Source of the DNA: Phoma sp. XZ068
Lineage: Eukaryota; Ascomycota; Dothideomycetes; Pleosporales; Didymellaceae
Assembly (NCBI GenBank): GCA_004835665.1
Contig: RBKR01000015.1
Coordinates: 1,178,001-1,242,000, forward strand
Direction: 5' to 3'
Length of the DNA: 64,000 bases
Within the stretch, counting starts at the first letter, position 1. Each line of letters begins with the position of its first letter. The notes beneath the pieces were generated by a model that saw nothing but the letters and a program-made list of their open reading frames with translations, did no database searches and had not been told where the DNA came from. The position numbers were made by a program, and so were the translations under genes. Positions 44,269-54,872 of the stretch are shown in pieces.

Positions 44269-46070
44269 ATGACGAGACCCAGACCTGCAGGTGTCCCGAA
44301 AGGAACAGCAAATGCCGAGAAGCCAGCACGATATCCCCTGCGTCAGTCTGGGACCAAGCGCCGGGTAGACAACGTCATCGATCTATCAGCAGCAAAACGT
44401 GCCGCCACTCTGAAGAAGGGAATTGTAAGGGCGGTTGTTAAGAAGGGCGGTTCGGTAGCAGCACTGAAGAAGTCTCCACCGAAGAAGACTCTACCTAAGA
44501 AAGCGGCACTGAAGAAAGCTCCACCTAAGGCGGTTCCACCAAAGAATGCTGCTCCACGGACACCATCGAAAAAAGCTGTGGGTACAAAGGGTCCAGCAGC
44601 ACGACTGACTAGACATAAGGGCAAGACTCCAGCAAGTAGAGAGCCTGAAGACGAAGAAGTCATTGAGGAACCAGAAAACGACAACGCGGAGAGTAAGGAT
44701 GACGATGCACCAGTCAAAATACTCGGTGCTCATGCCAAAAAGCCTCCAACCAAGTTTTAGAAACTGACTGTGCCTAAACGGTTCCCGATACGCAGGATTC
44801 TCGCCGAGAACAATGTCGGTAAGAAGACTCTCTACCTAGTCGACTGGCAGCCTACATGGTTTACTGGAGGGATTGAAACAGCCACAATCGAAGATTGGAA
44901 CGATCTCAAGGGAGCTGGATCGACCTTCCAGTTTGGGTCAAACGAGATGCTCAAGGTCGACAATTCCTCAAGAGACGAAGACCCGAGCCATATTCATAAC
45001 ATGCTCAACAAGGTGCTCAAGCGTTTCAGAGATTACCTCGCAGAAGAAGCATCATCTCGCGTTAGAACTGTTCAAAGAGGAGGAATGGAAGTTTTTGAAC
45101 AAGGCTGAGGAGCGGAAGGCTATGGATGCTGCCAGCGCGATCGGAAAGAATGTCCATCCCACAGCAGCGGAGGTGATGTGTGCTACATTCTTGCACATCC
45201 ACTCTCGATCTCATCGCAACAGCGGTCCGTACAGTTCGAATCGCGTGCAATACACCGGTGGCATCCACCCACCCTCAATCCTCCCCGCATCCCCCTCAAA
45301 CTGGAGTTGTACAACACCTGTCACCGCAGCCGAAGAAGGGGTTCAGACCGCAGCAATTTATTGACGCACTATTTAGCGACGAGTTCTACGATGATGATTA
45401 CATGCTCATCAAGAACTGGGAGAGGTACCGCAACGATAACCTTGACAAAGATGAGATCTACACCCGTATTGGCCCACTTCATACTGCCGTACGCAGCCTC
45501 ATCCAATTATGTCCCTACCTGCTTCGCAAACCATGGCCGTTGATGTTCATCAGCTTGTTCTTTGGCGCGCCGGAGATTAGTAAGGCCATCGCAGAGGGTC
45601 CTATGGATTTCGAGGTGCCAGAGAGCAACAAGGGGAGACCCGGATGGGAGAGCAAAGTGAAAGATGCGTTTTTATGGACGTATCTTCAGAATGAGTGGCG
45701 CTGGGAGAATCGTGCGGTGGATGAGGCGGATAGGACATTCGTCGCAGCTCAGCAGCGGATTGATGGCGAGGTCGAATGGGTTAGGAAGAAGGAAGCGGAA
45801 AGGGCGAAAGAGGATGAAGAGGGTGCAGGCGTCAAACAACGTGAAGGGAAAAAGAAAGAAGAGAGCCCAGACCAGGAGGATGTCAAGGGCTGGGCTAGAA
45901 GACAAGACCTCGGGACAGGAGATGAAGAGGATGATCGTGAAAAATAAACAACTGTGCAGACAAGAAAGACGAAAAGGCCAATGAGGCAGAAGGCAGTGGA
46001 GAAGGGCAAACATAGAGCTGAGAAGTCTGCGAGCGATGACCAGGCGAGCGATGATGATCCGGACGCATAA
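44269..46070 (+). pseudogene. Decayed chromodomain-like gene, paralogue of the gene at 52574
   Basis: The region has coding-like sequence in all three frames in succession. Frame 1 (44269-45050) starts MTRPRPAGVPKG, has a basic Lys/Pro repeat (SPPKKTLPKKAALKKAPPK), an in-frame TAG at 44758, then IRRILAENN ... LYLVDWQPTW. Frame 2 (45050-45300) has LFKEEEWKFLNKAEERK. Frame 3 (45310-46070) has CPYLLRKPWPLMFISLFF and WESKVKDAFLWTYLQNEWRW, with an in-frame TAA at 45945 followed by more coding-like sequence to 46068. Each block aligns in order with the intact protein at 52574-54550. Two frame changes and two stops make a pseudogene most likely. Unusual introns, for example one ending at the TAG, cannot be fully excluded. 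Confidence 0.75.
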
Positions 46071-46295
46071 ACGCTTGGGCAAGATAGATGGAGATGCACC
46101 GAAGCCCTCCAATTTTTACACGGACTTAGCAGACTAATGATGACGTATTTAATGTCATCGATAACTCGTGTAAAGCCCTAGGGGCTTACGACTAGTAGGT
46201 GTCTTTGTCGGTGTTATCGTAGGGGTATAGAGTTATACCTTTTATCTTCGTGTTCCAACAAACAGACAGCTGGACCTAATGCTAGACTGCTAGAA

Positions 46296-46756
46296 CTATA
46301 GCTTTAGCTTAGTACAGTCGCTGGCAAATCGTGCAATGTTTTTCTGCCGAAAATTTATGTTAGAATGAGCAGAAAGATAGGGTTTCATACAAACAGTTAT
46401 ACTTTCAACATACCTGATCATCAGGGGTTCCTTCGCAGCAGCTCAAGGTTCTACCATTGTCACAGAGACTATTTGGATCTCCTGCACTCTCTAGATTGAC
46501 TACCGCTGTACAAGTAAGAAAGTGAGCAGGTTCATAATCTATTTTTGATACCAAACTTACTAATTCTGTTGTTTTGGAGGCAAATACCCTCATAGACTAC
46601 ACCTACTCCAAACGGAACTTTAATTGGACCCTCGCAGCATGCAAGCATTCCAGATGGTCTGGAAGTCAGGGTGATGCACTCTAGGAACACATCACCTGAT
46701 GTCTTTGCGTCCACCAAGCAGGCAGCAAGCGTAAGTAGTGTGATTTCCAACCGCAT
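46296..46756 (-). CDS. Small secreted protein with hydrophobin-like cysteine pattern
   Basis: Model complement(join(46296-46343, 46414-46505, 46561-46756)), 111 residues. Introns have donors GTAAGT and GTATGT, the second has a CTAAC branch, and both keep phase. Residues 1-17 form a signal peptide (MRLEITLLTLAACLVDA). The mature part has eight cysteines: C27, C40-C41, C59, C80, C88-C89, C106, that is C-x12-CC-x17-C-x20-C-x7-CC-x16-C, the order that defines hydrophobins. The spacing fits neither class I nor class II exactly and the chain is less hydrophobic than usual, so this is hydrophobin-like rather than a proven hydrophobin. Expected location is the cell surface or outside the cell. The pattern appears only after splicing, because the last cysteine lies in the 48-base third exon. 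Confidence 0.75.
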
Positions 46757-49399
46757 TATGAAGTGCTTGTACAGGAGGACAGATTCGTTGTGAAAGTTGA
46801 AGGTTGATGTAGAATGAATGGTAGGCGTGCAGTGATGTTGGTTAATGAACGGGATCTATTATATATATATTATTTGGGGACAAGATCTCCCGTCGTACAA
46901 GTCTTATAAAAGAACAAACGTAATATTTGTGTAGCCTGGCTGGCCGGAAGAATCTGGGAACCTCGTCAAAGCCACATAGTGGGCCTATTGTCTTTCAATC
47001 GTGCCACATATGACCATTTATCGTGGCTAGTATCACTGAGCACAGAAATCGAGATAATCAAAGGAATAGCCTCAGCCAGACTCAAAGACACTAAACACGG
47101 GCAGATCAAGTGCACAAAATTTCGTAAGTCTCTTTATTTCTGGTAGCTGGAAAATGCTTCCTGGTTGCACGGATTATGAAAATGGCACACATGGTTGGAC
47201 AAGAGATGTTCACATGTTGCAGCAGGCTCCAGAACAACCGCTGCAATGAGTCGTTCGTCTAACCTCAACGTCATACAACCTCCAAGTGAACTACAGCAAT
47301 GTGTGGGATAGACTAGTGTGTGCTTCGCGCAGTTGTACAGTTAAAGGCAAGGAGGTAAGGAACAGGTTTGCTCGCAAAGCCTCGTTGGAATGGACGCCAA
47401 TAAATCACCTTGTGCCCAATGACGCTGCCTTTACCGTTCCTGAGGTATGGCAAGCTGGTTTAATATCTGTCACGCCTTTGGAAGAGGCTGGAGAAGGCTT
47501 TAGACCATACAGATCCTCAAAACCTGAAATGGACAAAGATAGTCTTGGATGTCGTGTACCTAGGTACGTTGTCGCTTAGGCGCGCGACAACCCCACTATA
47601 CTTTCAAAGATGTCATTTGGTGCTGAAACATGTGCCAATATTTAAATTCCCCCTCATGTGTTCCAGAAATGATCTAACCTTCAGCGCTGAAGGTCGTTCC
47701 GGCGACGCCTTGCGTCCGTTTTGGCGCCGGCTTGATAATACCAACTCCTGCAGCAACGCACGCAAACATTTAATTTTCTCCCTGTAGATCTATTCTCATC
47801 AGGCAGGATCTGTACAACCATTTAAGCCGAAGCTCTGCTGCTAACACTGCGCCCCCTGTACTAGTATCGCTGCCCCTAGCCCGAGCGTCCGCAAACCGCG
47901 CGTAAGCGCTGCTAGACATTCTCCTGTGCTACCAATAATTCTGCTGTGACGAGGACTGCGAGGGTGTAAATCTAGAGGCTCTGTACTGGCTCTCAGTTTG
48001 ACTCGCTGGCCCTGCTGGGTGAGTTCAGCGACTACCTGAATACTGCGAAGTCCAACAATTCCAATCATCATAGCCTCAAGCTCGTCAAACCCATGCATTT
48101 GATCCTCTGCTGAATCCCAGCAAAGGTGATTTCCTTACTCCTACACCGGAAGCCCCCATCGTGACCCAGCATTTCTCGTGATCCGGCCTGAATACCTGTA
48201 CATTTATCAACACCACGAATCTCTTGATTTCATGCCCACTGCAGGCTCTAGTAAGCTGGAACACATCTCGGGGTACATCTACATTGCTGCGTTATCCTGC
48301 GCTACCTGTCCTTTGTTGAACGAGAACGTCCACTGGTAAGGGAGTCCAAGGTTAATTCATTCAATCGCTGTATTGTGAACTCATGGTAATGAGATACCGT
48401 TGAATACCTTATTAGCTTCCTTGTCAAACCTCTGGCACGGCTGTTATTAATTCGTTCCACGCTGGAACAACCTCCCCTTTCTACCGACGGCGTGCATATG
48501 CGATGCGACTTTATACACTCATCCTCCCAATCACCTTCTTTCCTGTTTAATCTCTTGATTATCAAAGGTATCAGGCTGTATTGTCACCCGGAAGCACAAC
48601 TTCATTCAAGCGTCAGCACACGAGGCTGCAGTAGTGGTGAGCTGGCGCACGTGCATTGTCTTGCAGCGCGTGCGTGAAGCATATTTAGATAAGGCGTCTA
48701 TCCGTATAATTCGTTACACTTGAAAAATTACATGTCGCTATCGTGCACTAGGCTCAGTGTATGGCCAATTGCAACAGGACTTGCTTTGTTTCCAAGTACT
48801 CAGCGTACACAAATTACCCCATGTTTTACGCCTGAGTTTACCGGACAGGTTTGAAGGGGCCCTCGATACCTCCTGAGGTCTTCTTTGCAGGTTTATAAAC
48901 CCACGATTGAAGGATAATGTCCTTCCCCTATCTATCTATTGTGCTCATCAGCTTCAAGCTAGAAGTGTTGCTGCCTACGTATGCTAGCCGTGCTGTCAAT
49001 TGCTTTGGTCTCGCCGTTGACCAAGCCCTCATCGATAACTACCCTGTCCATCGGCATCTCGAAGATTTTTTGGTCTATGTTGTAGGTCCTGGTGGAAAGC
49101 ATGATCTATGGAAATCGTGAGTCGACCTTGCGAAGACCACTTTGACCTGAGAGGGATGCAGTCTGGCCGTTCCGCTAATTAGGAGCGAAAAGTAAAGCAT
49201 TGTAAGGTTATAAACTTAACCCATCCCTAGCTGTGACGTGTGGCAGCAGCCTGCTGGGGAGCCGTGATCTCAGTGCTGCAGCACTACCCCTGCTAAATAA
49301 ATAGAACGTTCGGCCGCCCCACCAACTCATTAGGTTCGTGAATCACATCGACCATTTAGCATTCGGGCCGGTTCAAGACTCTAGCAATGGCGTTAACTC
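46757..49399. other. Intergenic region, 2.6 kb
   Basis: No gene I can support. A TATA run lies at 46858-46872, upstream of the hydrophobin-like gene. A plus-strand frame at 47286-47579 (97 codons, no ATG) and a minus-strand frame at 47841-48098 (85 codons, ATG, containing SIQVVAELTQQGQRVKLRAS) are possible gene fragments with no family resemblance. A plus-strand frame at 48917-49120 starts MSFPYLSIVLISFKLEV but does not join the membrane-protein gene. ACCTAGGT occurs at 47558-47565. Confidence 0.4.
46858..46872 (-). promoter_or_regulatory. Possible TATA box of the hydrophobin-like gene
   Basis: An alternating TA run (ATTATATATATATAT region) lies about 100-115 bp upstream of the ATG at 46756 on the minus strand, a plausible distance for a fungal TATA element. 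No other nearby start codon would use it. Confidence 0.4.
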
Positions 49400-50918
49400 A
49401 TGAAGGTTGCAGGTATAATTGTTCCGCTCACCCACAAGTGCAGACCCATGATACAGATATTACAGGCATCGGTGTACGTGCCTGCGCATCGCTATGCTAG
49501 TCTGCAAGCCTTGCTTACAAGCCTACAGATTAGTCTTGCCTTCTCCGTTACAGCTGGTTTTGCTTTCTGTTTCATGTTCGCAAATTACATTTTCGCGTAT
49601 GATCCTGACCTTGATCCGTTCGGCACAGCAGTTCAACCAGTACAAACAAGCCCTCGGTCGCCCTTCAACCCCAACCCAATCGACCTTTTACTTTTCCAAG
49701 GCGCCTTGGAAAGAGTGTTACACAAACGAAGGCACATGTTGCCAAAGAACGAGTCACTCGTATCCGAAAGCCCTTGAACAAGTTTGTTACAAGCATCTCG
49801 AGTAATTGATGAGCGAGCTGATAACACGTGTAGTGTATGCTCACAATGAGCGATTTTCAACTAATCACAGGCCTATCGATACTTATGATTAGATACTCAC
49901 AGATTCCTTGCGGCATTACCAATTTTCACTGGGATAGGGTCATCGACCTTGCCTGGTTCTCCAGTATCACACATCTTTGCTGTCTCACCTTTCTACGCAA
50001 CTACCTTTGCAAAAATCAATGTATGCAAGCATGGAGACTGCCCGCAATGGTCATACTTGTTATTTTGCTTGGCGTCGCCATGATACCGCCAGCAGCGTAT
50101 GTTTGAGAGTACGGGCCTAGAAAGTTGGTCAGGTGGATACAATGCAAGCCTTGACCACGCCATTTGTTTTTTCAGACTTCAGCAAGATGATATCAATTCA
50201 AAGTGGCGCAATCATTACGCAGAGAAGCTTGATTGGAAGAAGCAACGAACAATCATTGCCGTCGTCATGCTGATCCTGGGAATGATCAATCGAATTTGGC
50301 AGCTGTACAGTTTACCAACTCAGGCTCTCACTCGCTCACGGAGGTACGCTAGTCAGTACGTCAAGAAATTGCTCCACTCGGTACAACAGAAGATTGGATT
50401 TCGATCAATTATATTGGTTGGCTTTGCTTACCGCCCGATGCTTGCAATCTACCTAGTGGTCCACGTACTTGTCGATTTCTTTCTTTCAAAGGCTTATGAG
50501 GTTTGTAGAAAGGTACTGAAATCTATCACTAATATTTACAGATCTGGTGGTTGTTCTTTGGCTTGGTGTGGGGTTTGACGAACCTGTATCCCCTCTCCGA
50601 ACCATCCGATCAAGACTGGACTTTTGGGCAGGCGATCTCGATACTCGTTTTAGTTGCACCGATTATAAACTCCCTGAAGACTTACATGACTAGTACGTCT
50701 TGGTGTCCTGATTCCTCGCTCTGTCCCGGCTAATATAAGTCATAGAAGTCTATGGCCCCAAGTCTTCATCGGAACCACTGACCCAAGCCTTGCCAGCTAT
50801 ACCACCTGAATCGGAAGAGATATCTCAGTCAGACGCGCCCATGCCGTGTTTATTGACAAAAGACGACCCGGACCTTGACTTTTACAGCAAGTCTGGACCC
50901 TTCCTGGCGGTAGTATAG
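49400..50918 (+). CDS. Multi-spanning membrane protein, probably truncated by an in-frame TAG
   Basis: Model join(49400-49639, 49701-49801, 49851-50096, 50149-50500, 50542-50692, 50746-50918), 420 residues. Five introns all keep phase (donors GTACAA, GTAATT, GTATGT, GTTTGT, GTACGT). The third junction has an alternative (49782-49833) that is also in phase, and the start could be the ATG at 49451. Several membrane spans are clear, with the conserved-looking block DFQLITGLSIL ... DRVIDLAWFSSITHLCCLTFLRN and then IWWLFFGLVWGLTNLYP. From memory this is a common family of unknown function in Pezizomycotina. The stop TAG at 50916-50918 is followed in the same frame by about 110 codons of further membrane-span-like sequence to 51278 (with a likely 39-base intron at 51017-51055), so the protein is probably shortened. 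Confidence 0.7.
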
Positions 50919-51278
50919 ACAATGATCTTAACAGTTTATATTATAAGCTTGATCTTGCTTATACATAAAGTCAGGAATAGGTTGGAGCCACGCCGAATGC
51001 TGCTTGTAGTTGGTAAGTCTCCAAACCTTACGCTTCCTGTCTTCTTTGTAGGCTGTATGCTTTGCGCACTGTCGACCACGCAACACATGCCAAGCTCTGA
51101 AGCAGGTCGCCTCGCCGTGACCTCTCTCATTTTCACGGCATATGCCTCCTTTATTGTGATGGGAGCTCAAATATCCATCGCTGGTATCGCATTACCTTAT
51201 GTTGCATATGTTGGACTTCTAGCCCTGGAATATACTCTCAACGATGTTAGCTCCCGCAGATCCATGAGACAAGTCTAG
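50919..51278 (+). pseudogene. In-frame continuation of the membrane protein after the TAG
   Basis: Starting immediately after the TAG, the same frame runs on: MILTVYIISLILLIHKVRN, then after a likely intron (GTAAGT to CTTTGTAG) GCMLCALSTTQHM and two more hydrophobic spans (AVTSLIFTAYASFIVMG and GIALPYVAYVGLLALEY), ending in a stop at 51278. These resemble the C-terminal spans expected of the family. A single C to T change (CAG to TAG) would explain the stop. Confidence 0.6.
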
Positions 51279-51283
51279 AATGG

Positions 51284-51780
51284 TCAAAACGGCTCGATCC
51301 TCTTAAGTACTCTCCCCTCTGGAGCATCTGATGCGACATCGAATACTCCACAAGCTTCTACACTTAACGTGTCGGAGTCACGATCTTCTGCGCAGATTTC
51401 AGCAATCGTCACCGATCGTATATTGGTCGGTGTAGGTCGACAAGATACGGAATCAGATATAGGATTAGTAACGCTCCCTCGAAGACGTGCAATCAGCATC
51501 TGAGCTTGAGAACAATGAGCTGCAAATATCGGAAGTAAATCCAATCTTGAAACGCACATAGCAGACGCACAAAGTGGTAGTTTACCATCGAGCCAAGATG
51601 GATAGTCAGGTTGAATGCGAGTAGTGTTCTGTGTCTCCAATAGATGATTCCAATATGCTTTCAATGACTGTATTGATTTCGTTTGTTCACTCGTTAAGCT
51701 TCTGAGAAAACTCCACGTTCTCGACAGAGGGGCTTTGCTTATATTTTCGCCATATAACAGTCACCCATTCGGCTTCAATC
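51284..51780 (-). pseudogene. Possible gene fragment on the minus strand
   Basis: A minus-strand frame is open from about 51780 to 51284 without an ATG at a useful place. It reads LYGENISKAPLSRTWSFLRS, then LKAYWNHLLETQNTTRIQPD, and has well-balanced amino-acid composition to the stop. It could be the last exon of a spliced gene whose first exons are lost or lie between 51800 and 52500, or a relic. No family is recognised. Confidence 0.3.
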
Positions 51781-52573
51781 TGTTTTTCTCGCTTTTGAGG
51801 TGGGGATGTTAACAAACATTATTACTTGTAGCAGTTTTCACAGATCATATGATGTCTCATAATTACTTTGTGGAAATACAAACCATCGTTGCAGATCTCA
51901 GCCATGTTCAAAGAAAAGTGATGAATTATCCCTGTTAGCATAGTTGCTAATATCACAAAGCGCAGCAAGCTTCTTTGTCGTTAATGTGGAAGTGTGAGAT
52001 AATGCAGTCAGTTTGGCATTCGCTTTAAGAAGCAGCGCTACAATATCTTGGAGAACCGCAGTCGGGTACGTTGAGCAAGGGTTTACTGCGAAAAGCAGAA
52101 GTATTTAAGAAATTACAGCTAGGAGGTGCGCACTAACCTACGACAAAGCGCCTTCATTTGATGTTACTGCTCAGACCAATGAGTTAAGGCGACTAATTGC
52201 TTTCGAGATTTGGACACATATCTCTCCCGGAAACTCCTTCCGTTTGACAGTAGTTGCGCCGCATTTCCGAGTGGCATGCCTGTGGTTTCTCTTTCTTGAT
52301 TAATAAAATACCCCTCCTCTCTCTTTGTATCCAACTGATCGAGACAAAGATGGGAGGAAGCAAAGATCTGCCGATGGCGCCCTTGGTGGAGAGGCAATTA
52401 TTTGTCAGGCCACGGCGCCCGTCTTTAATACACCCTGAAAACTTCCACAGCAAACCCCGAAGATGTATATAAGAACAGTCTCGTTACACATTCGCGATGG
52501 TTTCGAAGACACTACAAATGTTTAGAAGTTACACACATTCTCGCCGGCTATAAACAGCACCAACCACATATCC
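51781..52573. other. Intergenic region
   Basis: AT-leaning spacer with stops in most frames; no supported gene. Minus-strand frames at 52164-52453 are short and overlap. The last 80 bases form the leader of the chromo-like gene. Confidence 0.4.
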
Positions 52574-54550
52574 ATGGCTAAGCCATCAGGTTCTTCAAAA
52601 AGGAAAAAGAGCGCCGGCAGGAATGGGGGCCAACTGGCCTTAGAAAGTGCTCGTAAGCGCAAGTTCACTGCCGCTGCTGTCGACCGTGCCGCCAAGCGTA
52701 CAAGATTCGATGGTGGCGCTGATGAGAGAGAGAATGAGGAAGAGCACGAGGTGGAAGCGCAGAGCGATGTTGACATGCAAAATGAAGATGAGCTCGCCGA
52801 GGAACTGACGGCTAAAGAGCAAGAGAATCCAGAGGAGGTAGTCACTGAGCGGCCTGCAGCGGTGATCACCGGGCGATCGTTGCGCAGTGCTGGCCGGAAG
52901 CAGCCTGCAAAGCCCACAGATGGAGATAATGCCGATGATCCTGCTGATGACGGCACTGGTCATGGACGCAAGAAAACTAACGACAAGGGCAAAGGCAGAG
53001 CTACTAATGATGCTCCACCCAGGCGTTCACAGTGGACTGCGACTGCCGCAGCAACGAAGGCCACCGGAAATCAGCCCAAGAAAGCTGCTCCCAAAGGCAA
53101 GAAGAAGAATCCGAAGTATCTACAGATCCCGAGCAGAAAAAGAGCTCCTGATCTCTACAAGAAGAAACCAACCATTCCCAGCAAGCTCAACATCCGTCGA
53201 GTTCTCGCTCAGCGCGACTTCGATGATGAAAAATTCTACTTCGTCGACTGGTATCCAAGCTGGGTCGAAGCGAGCGCAGTGAAAAGAAACCACCTCAGTA
53301 CCTGGAGAGCTAATATAAGAAACGAACACACAATCGATTGGGGCAACGATACTGTCCTCAAAGTCAACAACCCCACCAGCGACGACGCCACTACCCTCGT
53401 TCGTCAGATGCTCGAGAGCATCCTCTTGAAGTTCAACGAGTACATGACCCCCCCACTTCGCAACAGCACAGTTGAAGCCCTCGCAATGGAGCTCTTCCAA
53501 GATGACGACTGGGAATTCGCCAACGACGACCACCGTGACGCAGCCATCGCCCTCGCCACGTCAATTGGCGAACCAGATCCCACCGCCACAGAAGTCATGC
53601 GACACACCTTCATCGAAGCGTGGAACCATCAGCAAAAGATCCAGGGAAGCAGTCCCGACCGGCTTTACGAAGACATCCGCGTGCAGTATAATGGCGAGAT
53701 TGACGAGGAGGCGACGTCGCACCAGCTCCAGCCAGATGAAGGAATGATGGCTCCAGAATTCATTGAACCTCTCTTCTATGAAACTCTCTGGAACCCAGAG
53801 TTTATGGAGGTGTCAAAGTGGGATGGCGAGGATCCCGAGCAATTACAGGCCACCATTGAGGGCCTTGCATTCGGTATTCGCGAGATGGCAGCAGCTTGTC
53901 CTTACATGTTGAAGCAGCCGTGGCCGCTGGCGCTCATATCACTGTTCTTTTGGGACGAGCAGGTGAAAGAGATCATTGCGGAGTCCGAGTTTGAGTTCGG
54001 ATTGTTGGGCGAGATGGGTGATCCTACGCGCTGGGCGGGCAGGGTGCAAGATGAGATTATTTATACGTATGTAGACGAGTGTTCGTGGGAGCACAGGTGT
54101 ATGGATGAGGTGTGGCAGACGTTTGTGGAGGCGCAGATCTTAGTGCAGGATCAGTTAGATTTGGCGGCTGAAGCAGCGATGAATATTGCTGGTAGCGATG
54201 TTGATGATGACGATGAAGAAGACGAAGTGGAAGAGGATCAATTGAATTTGGGGGCAAGTGTGGTGAACAGTGGCAATGGAGAAGGCGGTGATGAAGAAGA
54301 AGACGAAGAACAAGGTGATCAGGAAGAAGACGGTGACAGAGAAGAAGACTCCGCCTCCCCTCTCCCTTCCTCCTCGCCTCTCTCCTCACCTCCTTTCCAC
54401 GACGCGTCTCCAGATTTTCGACCTCGCAGAGCGCCAGCTCCCACGCGGACCGCCAGAGCATCAGCAAAACAAACCGGTAACGGCGAAGGTTCCAGTAACA
54501 CCGACAAAGGCAATCGAAGGCAAGCAGTGGAGACTACAGACAGCGACTGA
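52574..54550 (+). CDS. Chromodomain-like nuclear protein of unknown function
   Basis: Open frame of 658 residues (MAKPSGSSKRKKSAGRN). The first 200 residues are Lys/Arg- and Asp/Glu-rich with several nuclear-localisation-like clusters (KRKK, GRKKTND, KGKKKNPK). At about 205-255 a chromo-like module reads NIRRVLAQRDFDDEKFYFVD then WYPSWVEA, resembling the Y-x-V-x-W and W-E/V core of chromodomains. A helical domain follows (residues about 270-530) with CPYMLKQPWPLALISLFFW. The C-terminal 120 residues are strongly acidic (Asp/Glu runs), then Ser/Pro-rich. The intact sequence aligns in order with the pseudogene at 44269-46070. Just past the stop another frame stays open to 54713 with PKAPYIPPKARGRRADP, so the true C-terminus may be spliced differently. 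The chromo assignment is by eye. Confidence 0.75.
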   Translation: MAKPSGSSKRKKSAGRNGGQLALESARKRKFTAAAVDRAAKRTRFDGGADERENEEEHEVEAQSDVDMQNEDELAEELTAKEQENPEEVVTERPAAVITGRSLRSAGRKQPAKPTDGDNADDPADDGTGHGRKKTNDKGKGRATNDAPPRRSQWTATAAATKATGNQPKKAAPKGKKKNPKYLQIPSRKRAPDLYKKKPTIPSKLNIRRVLAQRDFDDEKFYFVDWYPSWVEASAVKRNHLSTWRANIRNEHTIDWGNDTVLKVNNPTSDDATTLVRQMLESILLKFNEYMTPPLRNSTVEALAMELFQDDDWEFANDDHRDAAIALATSIGEPDPTATEVMRHTFIEAWNHQQKIQGSSPDRLYEDIRVQYNGEIDEEATSHQLQPDEGMMAPEFIEPLFYETLWNPEFMEVSKWDGEDPEQLQATIEGLAFGIREMAAACPYMLKQPWPLALISLFFWDEQVKEIIAESEFEFGLLGEMGDPTRWAGRVQDEIIYTYVDECSWEHRCMDEVWQTFVEAQILVQDQLDLAAEAAMNIAGSDVDDDDEEDEVEEDQLNLGASVVNSGNGEGGDEEEDEEQGDQEEDGDREEDSASPLPSSSPLSSPPFHDASPDFRPRRAPAPTRTARASAKQTGNGEGSSNTDKGNRRQAVETTDSD

Positions 54551-54872
54551 AGAGAAAAGTCCCGTGCCGAAGCAGACGCGTAGGAAGTTAGCTCCTAAGG
54601 CGCCTTACATCCCGCCAAAGGCTAGAGGGAGGAGGGCGGACCCGACGGAGCCAACGGTGGAGAAGACAGTTGTTGAGGGTGCGGACAACGAGGGTTGGGA
54701 GACGGAAGAGTAGTTATGGTATCTAGAAGAGTAACACTAGAACTGCAAGTTTATAAAGTTAGGGTTGTGAGTAGCTTCGAATGTACCTAGCTTGCTCAAT
54801 CAAGTATAGAAAAGACCTCTCCAAACCACACTTACAAACCAGTATCTCACCAAGCGACCACTGTGGCAATCT

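Noticed and set aside
48302..48565. Minus-strand frame of 87 codons
   Set aside because: No domain, no splice partner and random composition.
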